From Tetradesmus obliquus (Eukaryota; Chlorophyta; Chlorophyceae; Sphaeropleales; Scenedesmaceae): a DNA stretch of 64,000 nt. The stretch covers positions 5,695,501 through 5,759,500 of the forward strand of contig CP126194.1 in assembly GCA_030272155.1 (NCBI GenBank), written 5' to 3'. A program made the position numbers and the translations under genes. Below the pieces are notes generated by a model. It did no database searches and was not told where the DNA came from. It worked only from the letters and a program-made list of their open reading frames with translations. How positions within the stretch are numbered: position 1 is the first letter of the stretch; the number at the start of each line of letters is the position of its first letter. This document shows positions 38,290 to 47,553 of this stretch, piece after piece.

Positions 38290-38660
38290 AGTTGAGCCTA
38301 GCGTCAGTTGCAAGGGTCACGTAGCTTCCAAAGGTGCTTTGAATGGTTGCTTTTGCACCTGCATGCAACAACAGACATGTTGGAGCACGTTATTGCCAAT
38401 GCTACTTCATACTCATACAATCTATCATCTAATGTTACTTGACATAAGCATATATCTGCCCATTTGGTACAAGATCGTACGCGAAGGGGCTGTTTTGCAA
38501 ATCGCGTGTTGTACATGTACATACATGCATGTGCACACTCCACATGCCACGGGAGTGATGTCAGGTAACTACACTTCCTGTTTTGGCTGATTACATGGTG
38601 TACAGTTGCACCTCGTAAGGGTGAAAGCATATATGTGTTTGTTACAATTGGTGTCAAGCA

Positions 38661-39272
38661 GGGTGACCCGCTAAATGTTTAAGGGGTCCGCGCTTCGCGC
38701 AAATGCTTTCACGCAATTCCGCGAATATTTGCTGAATTCGCTAAAATACTAAATGGAAAAATCTACGCACCCAAATGATTATCTACAATGCATTTATACA
38801 TCAAACAACAAAAATACGTCGATTTAAAGTCGCTGAAGCACTGGAACTATTGTGCGTTGCCCTAAAATGCCCTTTGCTGCTCACTCCTCACTAGTGCAGC
38901 AGTGCCAAAACTCATAAGCAGCCGATCATGAAATTCCCCTAAGTCATCGTGGTGTTTGAAAACAACATTTTGTGGCTCACTGGCTCAAGCACACGTGCTG
39001 GAGCAGTAGGAAATCCGCACCATCCTTACGATGTGCCTCAACAACAGTATGGTGTTGCGACGAGCTTCAGGGTTGATCACCGCCCAGAATGATCGAACAC
39101 ACAACAAGAAAGCATTTAAAGTAGTTTTTAGGGCGATAGCTGTACCCTACACGGCACCTGAGGCGTAACATGTTAGGGTTCCTATTTGCGCGGAGTTCAG
39201 CGGAACTAGAGGGTTGTCGCTATATGCCGCGCAATTGCCTTTCGCGCAATCATTTAGTTTAGCGGGTCACCC
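38661..39272. mobile_element. Non-autonomous MULE-like element (MITE), 612 bp
   Basis: The ends are inverted repeats, GGGTGACCCGCTAAA at 38661-38675 and its reverse complement at 39258-39272. They are flanked by a direct repeat, TGGTGTCAAGCA, at 38649-38660 and 39273-39284. Depending on whether the outermost A/T pair belongs to the repeat, the target duplication is 10 or 12 bp; 9-11 bp is typical of Mutator-like elements. CGCG-containing short palindromes (GCGCTTCGCGC) follow the left end. No transposase-like frame is seen. The insertion lies upstream of the lysozyme gene start. Confidence 0.85.
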
Positions 39273-39492
39273 TGGTGTCAAGCAAGGACATTGCTGCACC
39301 TCCTACTGTTATGGATGTGCGACGAGTGCAAACTTCGTGGCAATTCTATGTAGACTTGTCAAGTCCAATGAAGCACTGCAAGCCACCCAGCGACTCGATT
39401 GCACAGCTTCATGCGCATGCTGTCGTTGTCGTGCTGGCCAGCACCCATCATGGGCAGGATGACACCCACTGGGCCAGGGTGGATGCGCAATA

Positions 39493-40289
39493 CACGCGAT
39501 CACCGATTTAAGGAACGTCACTGGACCGCGCACAAAGTTTCTTACATCCAGATGTTTCTTATAGCTGAAGTAGGCTGAATACGCTCGTTTCCGGTGCCGT
39601 GGCGCACTCCTTACAAGTTGTAACACTAAACATAGTGTTATTAAGGACTAACAAGCATCAAACGGGTGGCAGGACGTCATGTATGCACCAGAACACACTC
39701 GTCCACCACCGTCACTAAGTTTCTCTGCTGGTAGCTCCTGCAACAGCTGCTGCTTGCTACCTGCTGCTGCTGTTGCTGCTGCTGCTGCTGAGGCCCTGCA
39801 TGACTTCCCCACAGCAACAGCAATCTACGCTTGACACTGAAGTTGTGCTTGCGGTTGAACTCAGTCAGAGCAGCAGCATGTGTGCTGTACCTGCCGCTCT
39901 TCGCCATCTCAATGAGCTCGAGTTTTTCAGCAGGTGTGTATGAATGTCTGATCGGGTCTTTGGTGTCACCATTCACATCCAAAGGCGGCTTTGCTGCTGT
40001 GCCCATGATCAGAGCAGCAGCAGCAGCAAACGCAGCAGCAGTGGCGGCTAGCAGCATTGGGCTTCTAGACGCGCAATCAATGGTTCTACAAGGCTGAAAT
40101 ACCGAAAGAAAGAGACCATCGGTTTAAGAAACCCCCACTGGGCTGCAGGGTCTTGGTGTTCCTTATACCTTAAACCGAGTTTCCTGAAACGAGTGTGTTT
40201 CGCACTGGCACGGAGTCGGGGACCACAAAAAAGTTTCTTGAACCCCCTATGTTTCTTGAATCTGCGTTCCTTAAATCGGTGATCGCGTG
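39493..40289. mobile_element. Tc1/mariner-pogo-like element with TA target duplication
   Basis: A perfect inverted repeat of 25 bp beginning CACGCGATCACCGATTTAAG bounds the element; the other end mirrors it at 40265-40289. Each end is directly flanked by TA, the signature target duplication of the Tc1/mariner superfamily. Inside is one minus-strand reading frame with an HTH-like segment. TTTCTTGAA and TTTCCTGAAA motifs recur near the right end. At ~800 bp it is far too short for a complete transposase, so it is probably a deletion derivative. Confidence 0.85.
39677..40057 (-). CDS. HTH-domain reading frame within the TA-flanked element
   Basis: The 126-codon frame opens with an ATG, then an Ala-rich stretch, then SYTPAEKLELIEMAKSGR and HAAALTEFNRKHNFSVKRR, ending in LLLLW before a polyQ tract. 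The spacing of YT-x2-EKL, an Ala/Phe helix and a basic recognition helix resembles the N-terminal DNA-binding helix-turn-helix of pogo-like transposases (CENP-B/Psq type). No DDE catalytic region follows. It is most likely a transposase remnant retaining only the DNA-binding part; a host-recruited DNA-binding protein is the alternative. Confidence 0.5.
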   Translation of the reverse strand: MLLAATAAAFAAAAALIMGTAAKPPLDVNGDTKDPIRHSYTPAEKLELIEMAKSGRYSTHAAALTEFNRKHNFSVKRRLLLLWGSHAGPQQQQQQQQQQVASSSCCRSYQQRNLVTVVDECVLVHT

Positions 40290-40887
40290 TATATAAGTCT
40301 GATGCAATCTCATATTCATGTGGTGCTTTGCATAGAAATGTTTAACAGAGACCAACGCGTGTGTGACCTGTTGCAAAGGACGCATAGTGTGCTGAGTCGT
40401 GAGCTGTTACGCACAAGTCCTGTCTGAAATCTTCGACACAAAATGCTGAACACTGCTCAGCTGACATCAGCTGGCGGCATCTCGCTCACACTGATGAGCT
40501 TGGTCTTGCTGTCGCTGTCGCGTTGCAGGGGTGCTGTATACAATGTACACAGAGTAAAAGCTTTTAAGCTGTGATTTGGGCGCTTGGCAGCTGATCTTCG
40601 TCGAGAATAACTTGTGAGCTTCAGAACTGCACAGCCGACCACTTTCAAGAGGTTTGACGCGATGGCATAGCACAAATAATTGCGTAAATCAGTGGCTTCC
40701 GACCCGTCTTGTCACGCACGCCAATTCAAGACATGGCATGAAACGTCCGTTTTTTGTTCCTACTACAATTTTTTTTGCTTTCTGTCCGTTGTTAAAATAA
40801 TAGAGTATATAGTGATGGTGGCTAGTGGTTATGGTTGTGTTTCACCTTGGACAATCATTGGGCATCGTTGAGCCTGTCATTGGCTCC

Positions 40888-41090
40888 CACAACTGCCCGG
40901 CAACGGCGGTGGTCTCTTACCTGCACAATTGCGGGTGATGGAATGCCATGCGCCCCTGCACAGTGACTGTGCACAGTGACTGTGCTCAGTGACTGTGCAC
41001 AGTGAATGTGCAGGGGCGCACGGCATTCCATCACCCGCAATTGTGCACCGGTAAGAGACCACCGCCGTTGCCGGGCAGCTGTGGGTCACT
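40888..41090. repeat. Long near-perfect inverted repeat (hairpin), ~80-bp arms
   Basis: The left arm (40888-40964) and right arm (about 41008-41088) are reverse complements apart from two substitutions and one 2-nt indel (TTACCTGCAC versus TTACCGGTGCAC). The ~45-nt loop is three to four tandem copies of CAGTGACTGTG, itself palindromic. The structure would fold into an almost continuous hairpin of about 200 nt. It could be a fold-back transposon or a small-RNA precursor. No flanking target duplication was recognised. Confidence 0.88.
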
Positions 41091-42186
41091 GAGTGCCTCA
41101 CACGACATCTGCCACACAATGTGCAGATGTGTATTAAGAGTTGCAGGAAGACATTTCAGTCTGCACACGATCGACACCTCCTCTGTAAACAGCCCAGCAA
41201 AACGCAATGCATGAACCTCAGGAGGCCTAGCATGGCGGTGCACCGGTCGCTGAGCAGTTGCTGCACCCATGCCCCGCGTGTTGCATACCCTGCTGCTGCT
41301 GCTGCTGCTGCTGCAAGCTAGCCCAGTTGGCAGCACATTGTCGTCGATGCACTGGCAACCCACATCTCCATGATGCCCAGGCTGTCACCTCGCATCACAA
41401 CAGCAGTCACAACAGAACTCACGTGGCATATATAAGCTTTTTTAAATATCATCGTGTTACATCAACTCGCGGCGCATGAGTTGTTGTGCAATTCAGAAAG
41501 GGGTGGTTGCCATGGCGCACTGATCAGTGGTGCGGTTGTCATGTACCACAATAGTGTAAAATGACGAATTCTATACAAAGCCAGGATCCCAAAAGACGCT
41601 GGTCATGCACAGCTGCGCACCTTCAAGCAATGCTGAGCCAGAAGACCCCCGCCATAGTGTGTATGGTGATACATCAGCACATGCGCCCAGTGCTCTTGCA
41701 ACACACTAGCCCTGCAAGACGATGCACAACAGTACAGCTCAGACAGCTGCTCGCACAGCGATGTATGGTGCTGTGAACTTGCAGCCCCAACAACTTTACA
41801 ACCCCGCTTTCCCAATACGCCTGGCTACAACCAGCGCGGCTGCCAGCTGCTGCAGTGCAGCACACCTCTTCAAACACAGTACAACTCTCAAGATGCAGCA
41901 CACTTCTTCATCAAACGCAGCATGCCGTGCACAGTTCTGCAAGACAACATCACCAACTGCAACGAGCCACCATGCATTGAGCTGCAAGTGCATGTTGCGC
42001 ACAACTGTAAAGTACAGACGGCAACAGAATGCGGGACATGCTGTGCTGCAGCTGCTCTCGACTCAACACAACTGCTGAAGGCCCCTGCGTGTGCCACAAG
42101 GAGGTATGCAAGACTCTACACAAGCATAGTCACAGCAGCAGCAACATAACCATTGGACGCAGCAGAGATGGTGCTGACAATGCGAC
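41091..42186 (-). other. VTE3 3' flank, no further gene seen
   Basis: This stretch contains the likely 3' untranslated region of the minus-strand VTE3 gene. A CTG run lies at about 41291-41315. Overlapping frames of 60-120 codons on both strands are CA-rich and show no domain. Confidence 0.45.
41796..41800 (-). terminator. Possible TGTAA polyadenylation signal of VTE3
   Basis: On the minus strand TGTAA lies about 390 nt after the VTE3 stop codon. Confidence 0.4.
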
Positions 42187-42764
42187 TTAGAAGCCCGGAG
42201 CGTCCTTGGGCCACACCAGGTGCTTCAGGTACATGTACACTGGCACCTGCAGCAGCAGCAGCAGAATATCAGCAGCCAGCAGGCTTGACAGAGTTCACTG
42301 TCAGGTGGGTCTGCTTGTCCCTGTGGGTGCATATGGTCAGCCAGTCAGTGCCACACCAGGGTGCTATCAGCAGACATCACCAGCATTTTCAATAAGCAGC
42401 CGCTCACACAGCGCTTGTTGTCGCCAGCAAACCGCTCCTTATTCAAGCAGGTGCCAAACAACTTTCCCCAATGGCTCGTCAAATCATGTCACTGTCACCC
42501 AGTATGAGCGCAAAGGAAGCAGAAGCAGAGCTGATCAAGGCAAAAGCTTCATACCCTTGCCTAGTACAGCCTAGAGATTGAGGCGTATGGGAAGAGGGGT
42601 GAAGCCTAAAGCCCTCTCACCAGGAAGTAGTAGAAGCCCGCTGCTGTGCCCAGCAGCAGCCGCAGCAGGAAGCTGAGTGGGTTGCCGTTGACCTTGCCGC
42701 GCTCCTCAGCCTTGGGGCCCAGCTGCAGCGGCGAATCGCCAGCCTGCAGGCACAATCAGCAATT

Positions 42765-42824
<60 letters not shown>

Positions 42825-43727
42825 TGAGACACAGGTGAGTGAAAGAGCTGGAGTGAGGCGCGTGTTGGCGCTCCTCAGCCTTGGGGCCCAGCTGCAGCGG
42901 AGATTCACCCGCCTGCAGGCACCATAGGCAATACATAGCAGCAGCAGCAGCAGCAGCAGCAGGTGAGGCACAGGTGAGTGAAAGAGCTGGAGTAAAACAC
43001 ATGTAGTGGCTACCCAGCCTTCAGGCCCAGCTGCAGAGGAGACTCCCTGGCCTGCAAGCGCAACAGTGCAGCCACAACACAACACGCTTTGCTATCCGGT
43101 ATTGACGTCATGCGCACCTGCGGCTTCACTCCCGTGACTGAGCATCCCATGATGAGCCCGTGGCGCCGCACCCCCCGGTACCACTTGGGCCCTATGCGAG
43201 TGATCTTCACGTCGCTGAACCCTGCCTTGGTGAACCACTCCATGTACTCCTCCTCCGTTGGGAACAGCATCCACGCGTCAGCAAAGAACCTGCAGCGGCA
43301 GCAGCGCATGCGGGGCGAGGGTGGTCCGGTGATACAGTGGATGTGTAGTGTTGTACGAGCACGTGGGCCGGATAAGCGAAGATTGGGTGTGCTGGCTCGT
43401 GTGCCTGACTTGTCATCTGCCACCACAACTATAAGCAGCTTTGCTCCTCCTGCCTGCCGCGCTCCAACGCCGCACCAATTAACCTCGCAGCCAATTAGCC
43501 AAACAGCCGCACGCGCACATAGCAACCATTACACCCACGCCGCACGCACCTGGACACAGGGTTTGTGGGGTGCACTGGCCCGATGATGCACGCAATGCCG
43601 CCCGGCTTGGTGACCCTGTAGGCTTCTGTGATGCCGCGCTGCGGCTCGGGCCAGTACTCGATGCTGCCTGCGCTCACGTAGCGGTCAAAGCTGTCTGCGG
43701 GGAAGGGCAGGTCCTCCGCATCACCCT

Positions 43728-43772
<45 letters not shown>

Positions 43773-44409
43773 TTCGTCGCAAAGTGCGTGACGTTTGTCG
43801 GCTGCAAGAGTGCGTGAGGCAGTGAGCGAGGCAGCGAGTCACCGAGTGACTAAGTGAGTGCACAATGAATTACCTGGGTGAACATGGCTGGAGAGCATTG
43901 ATGGCCAGGAGCATGCACGCTGTGGCTTACAACCCACTTACTCAACTGTAACCATAATATGACACAGCCAGCTGCAAGCAGCAGCATACACCACAACCAG
44001 CACTCTGCAACAGCCGCAGTGCAGCAGCAGCAGCAGCAGCGCAGCCGCCCCACCTCCATGATGGTCACGTCGTTGAGCGCCGGCTTGGCCTTGGCCTTTG
44101 CCAGCTGGTGTGGTGACTGGTCGATGAGCGTCACATTCTTGCCAGCCACGCTCTGCACCACACCCAGCGTGCAGAAGCCCGTGCCGCCGCCCACATCCAC
44201 CACCTGGCAACACATATGCAGCAGCAGCAGCAGTCAGATACTTGCACCACACCCAGCGTGCAGAAGCCCGTGCCGCCGCCCACATCCACCACCTGGCAAC
44301 ACATATGCAGCAGCAGCAGCAGCAGTCAGATATTTGCATCACACCCAGCGTGCAGAAGCCCGTGCCGCCGCCCACATCCACCACCTGGCAGCAGCAGTGG
44401 ATAGCCAGC

Positions 44410-44442
<33 letters not shown>

Positions 44443-44977
44443 GCGGTCAACAGTTTGCACCACGCCCAGCGTGCAGAACCCCTGTACCGCCGCCCACGTC
44501 CACAACCTGGCAGCAGCAATGGATAGCCAGCACAGCAGCAGCAAATGGCAGCACACCGGTGAGCAGCAAGCAAGGCGTCCTGCGCCTGCCACGTCCACCA
44601 CCGAGCAGCAGCAGCATACTGCACAGGAGCAGCAGCATGAAGGGAGCAGCATGAGCAGGGGCGCCTCTGGTCCCAGCATGATTCGCTCCACACTGTGCTA
44701 CTTTGGCATGGCATGTGCAACAGACTCATATAACATCCCGCAAGTAGCCGCTGTTGAAAGCATATGCTGGTTCACATCGTCGCTTGTGCTGCTGCTACTG
44801 CTGCTGCGGCTGCTGCTGCCTCTTGGCCCTAACATGCATTCTCCCAGCCGCCTGCCCTGCGCCAGCCGCATTGCCCCCACTACCCACCTTGAGGTCTGGG
44901 CTGTCCAGCTTTGCAGGCACCAGCGCATCCTCACGCATGTCCTCTGTCCAGTGGCCTGTGAGGGTTCAAGCACACAC

Positions 44978-45049
<72 letters not shown>

Positions 45050-45700
45050 AGAGGGCCTTGCATAAAATGCACTGACTACACTCAAGACGTGGCATGTGTG
45101 CAGCGAGTGCATGTGGGCATATGGTGTGCTGCTACCATGGTGCCAAAGCAGCTGCTGAAGTTGCAGCACGACGCTTGCCAAGCAGGCTGGTACTTTGTTG
45201 CTGTAACGGCAAGTACATGCTGCGATGTGCTCAGCGCTGCTGGCTGTGGCTCCTCCCAACCACTCAAACCAACCTGGGTTCACAACGTGATCGTACACAA
45301 TGGATAGGAACCTGTAGAACCAGAATGCCTGCATAGCAACAGAATCATAGATACTGTGCTGAGCCTATCGAAGCCTGGCCCTGTTTGCATCCATGCTTAG
45401 CAACAAGGTTGTTTCACTGCATGTTGAGCAGCAGCAGTTGCAGTTGACAGCGGTGCATCTGGGCTGCACCAACCAAGCATGCAGTCCTGCAGGCACGCCC
45501 ATTGCCTGCAAGCTAATGAATAGTATACACACCTCTGCTTTGTGCTGGATCAGGCGTGGTGCTGTGCGGCCTGTGGATGTGCTGACAGCTTGCACAGCAA
45601 TCCTTGGCTTCACCGGTCCAGACACCCTAGGCACGCATGCAGGCCTGCTGATACTGCCGGAGCCAAGTGTCCGATGCCGTTGCATTGCAGCTGCTTGCAT
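42187..45700 (-). CDS. VTE3: MPBQ/MSBQ methyltransferase, chloroplast
   Basis: The enzyme methylates 2-methyl-6-phytyl- and 2-methyl-6-solanesyl-benzoquinol with S-adenosylmethionine, a shared step of tocopherol and plastoquinone synthesis at the plastid inner envelope. Eight exons join in frame: 45700-45533, 45328-45274, 44955-44888, 44203-44054, 43725-43550, 43289-43118, 42743-42621, 42246-42187, giving 323 residues (plant enzymes ~340). The first exon is an Arg/Ser-rich transit peptide ending near RIAVQAVSTS. Then come FWFYRFLSIVYDHVVNPG, HWTEDMREDAL, the SAM-binding motif VVDVGGGTGFCTLG, DQSPHQLAKAK, GDAEDLPFPADSFDRYVSAG, GPKWYRGVRRHGLIMGCSVT and a C-terminal membrane anchor (SFLLRLLLG then VPVYMYLKHLVWPKDAP). 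The last exon was found by its match to the conserved plant C-terminus after a 374-nt intron. Without it the frame would end at 42606. Confidence 0.96.
42741..43060 (-). repeat. Three-copy repeat of a VTE3 exon head (AGDSPLQLGPKAEER)
   Basis: The real exon head ends at 42743 on the plus scale. Copies lie at about 42880-42918 (reading AGESPLQLGPKAEER) and 43014-43056 (ARESPLQLGLKAG, then a stop). CAG runs and a shared CACAGGTGAGTGAAAGAGCT segment separate them. The copy farther from the real exon is more degraded. Confidence 0.9.
42776..42822. repeat. Long CAG microsatellite in a VTE3 intron
   Basis: An uninterrupted run of about 15 CAG units lies between the real exon 7 head and its first copy. 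Similar runs stand at 43727-43770 and 44416-44443, each directly beside an exon border or exon copy of VTE3. Confidence 0.93.
44153..44603 (-). repeat. Five-copy array of the VTE3 SAM-motif exon head
   Basis: The real exon starts at 44203. Copies of its first 51 nt (VVDVGGGTGFCTLGVVQ) lie at 44242-44292, 44334-44384 and about 44456-44506, with a fourth remnant at about 44575-44600. The nearest copy has an intact acceptor and a CAA|GTATC donor, forming a 17-codon in-frame cassette. In the second the donor is AT instead of GT, in the third there is an extra G that breaks the frame, and the fourth keeps only ~20 nt. CTG runs and TATCTGACTG separate them. Confidence 0.92.
44971..45049. repeat. 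(CA)n dinucleotide microsatellite
   Basis: About 39 CA units lie in the second intron of VTE3, close to the acceptor of exon 3 on the minus strand. On the transcribed strand the tract reads (GT)n. Confidence 0.97.
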
Positions 45701-47553
45701 GGTGCCGATACGTGTGTGATCTACGTGCTGGAGCGCGCTGAGGCAGGTGCGTGCGTCGTCGAGGGAGCGTGTAAAGCAGCAAAGAAAATCAACCGTTGCA
45801 GCGATGGAACAAGCTAGCTTAGATATGTCTGCTTGAGGCGTCCAAGATACAGGCCAGGTTGTCAAAACATTGTTGTTGCAACACCAGGCGTTACAAGCTC
45901 ACGGCCGCTCTGTCCCGGGGCATACGAGTTCTTTCGGCTATGCCTTGTGTAGACGTTGATTCACGGCGGGGACAAGGTTACAAGCATGCCGCAGGGACGT
46001 GACAGACTGTTGCAGCTGTACTGCTGCAAGGCTGCAGTGTCAGCTCTGTACTGCAGTTGCTGTCTCTATGGCATGCAAGCATACTGATGAAGCTGACACT
46101 GGGTGCTGGCAGCATGACAGCCGTGCAAACAGCGTGATAAACACCGTGGTGGCACTGAACTTTCCGTTCCTGTCTAGTCCGAAGATGGGCATGGCATGTT
46201 GAAACTTTGCACGTCTCACCAACATACCAACAGCCGTAGCGGCTGCTGCTCATGCTTGGACGAACCGCAAAGGCATATCATATCATTGTTGCATCACTGC
46301 AGAACATGTCCCATTCAGCAAGCTCACCAGCAAGCCCGGGGGACGCAAAGGTACCCCCACCAGTATCCGAACAACACAGCTGCACATCATGTGAAGCAGC
46401 TTGATCCGAACCCACCCGGCACAAATGCGCAAGTCTTCCAGAAGGGGCTGCAGCAGCAGCACCCAAATCACACGATCCAGAACTCTGCACACATGAGCAT
46501 GCCCATCAAGGACCTCCAACCTTTTCAGCCTGCACGCACTTGATGCTGCCTGCTGTTCCGGATGATAACTGCGTCATTCAACCTGCACTCAAGCCTGCAA
46601 CAGATCGGCTACATAGCACCACAGAATGTCAACTTGGGCCCGGCGCAGCAAGCATCCAGGAAGAAACCCTGCACAGCAGCGCCGCTCATGCTGCATGTGT
46701 GCGGCATCAGCCGTGTTTGCTGCACAAGGAGCACACAAGCCCGGTCTTCTCACAACCAGTGCACTTGTCTGCTGCACATGCTTCCTGCATCTGCCACACT
46801 CAACACAGCAACCGACCAGCAACTGGCCACAATCCTGCCCGCACCTACAATACCCACAACACTCCCGCACAGCGCAATGAGCGCGCTGACGCCATGCGCG
46901 CAGTACACCACGCAACCAGCCACGATAACACACAGATCACCATGCACGCCTGCAGCTGCCGACCGCGCTTGCGTGCAACCAGCCAGCTGCACAGCCTGCA
47001 CGCTGGATGCAGCCTCTCTGAATGGCACAAGGCAGCCGACTGGCCAAAGATAACAGCTGAGCTGGCTGCCTTTGCTAAGGCATGCCCCCACCCAACACAT
47101 TGCATTTCCTGCAAGGTCCAAACACGTCCAAACAGGCACGCAGCCTCACCTCAGCTGACCCCGGCAGGGCAGCGCGAGCTTGAGAGATGCAGTTTGCACT
47201 TATCAGTGCATTGCGTGGGACGTTTGCGTGCATGTATCACCAGCCACCACCACATACGGGCGCATCCGCCTGCACACACAAAGAACCAAATGCTTGTCTA
47301 CAGCCGCCATCACAAAATGCACGCCCACAACTGCACTACAGTGAAACCCCAGCTGCCTATATCTGGGTGCCGACGCAGTGGCTGCCCCATGCACAGCCAG
47401 CCCGATCTGCAGGGAGCGCTGCTGTGTTGGTGCCAGCCTGCCTGCCATCCTTACTCAGGCTCAGGCTGAGGGCCACACACAGGACATGCCGTCTGCTGAC
47501 TGACACAACCTTGGATATACACAGCTGCTACCTGGTACGCTGTGCGAAGCGCC
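45701..47553. other. VTE3 promoter side and TFIIA-L 3' flank
   Basis: No gene recognised. The VTE3 promoter and leader should lie just above 45700, and the 3' untranslated region of TFIIA-L below 47554. A 309-codon plus-strand frame (46540-47469) is rich in His, Cys, Thr and Pro, lacks any domain, overlaps other open frames and is antisense to the expected 3' untranslated region. Confidence 0.45.

Noticed and set aside
46540..47469. 309-codon plus-strand open frame between VTE3 and TFIIA-L
   Set aside because: Composition is His/Cys/Thr-rich as expected from CA-rich DNA, it overlaps other open frames, lacks splice signals and domains, and is antisense to the expected TFIIA-L 3' untranslated region.
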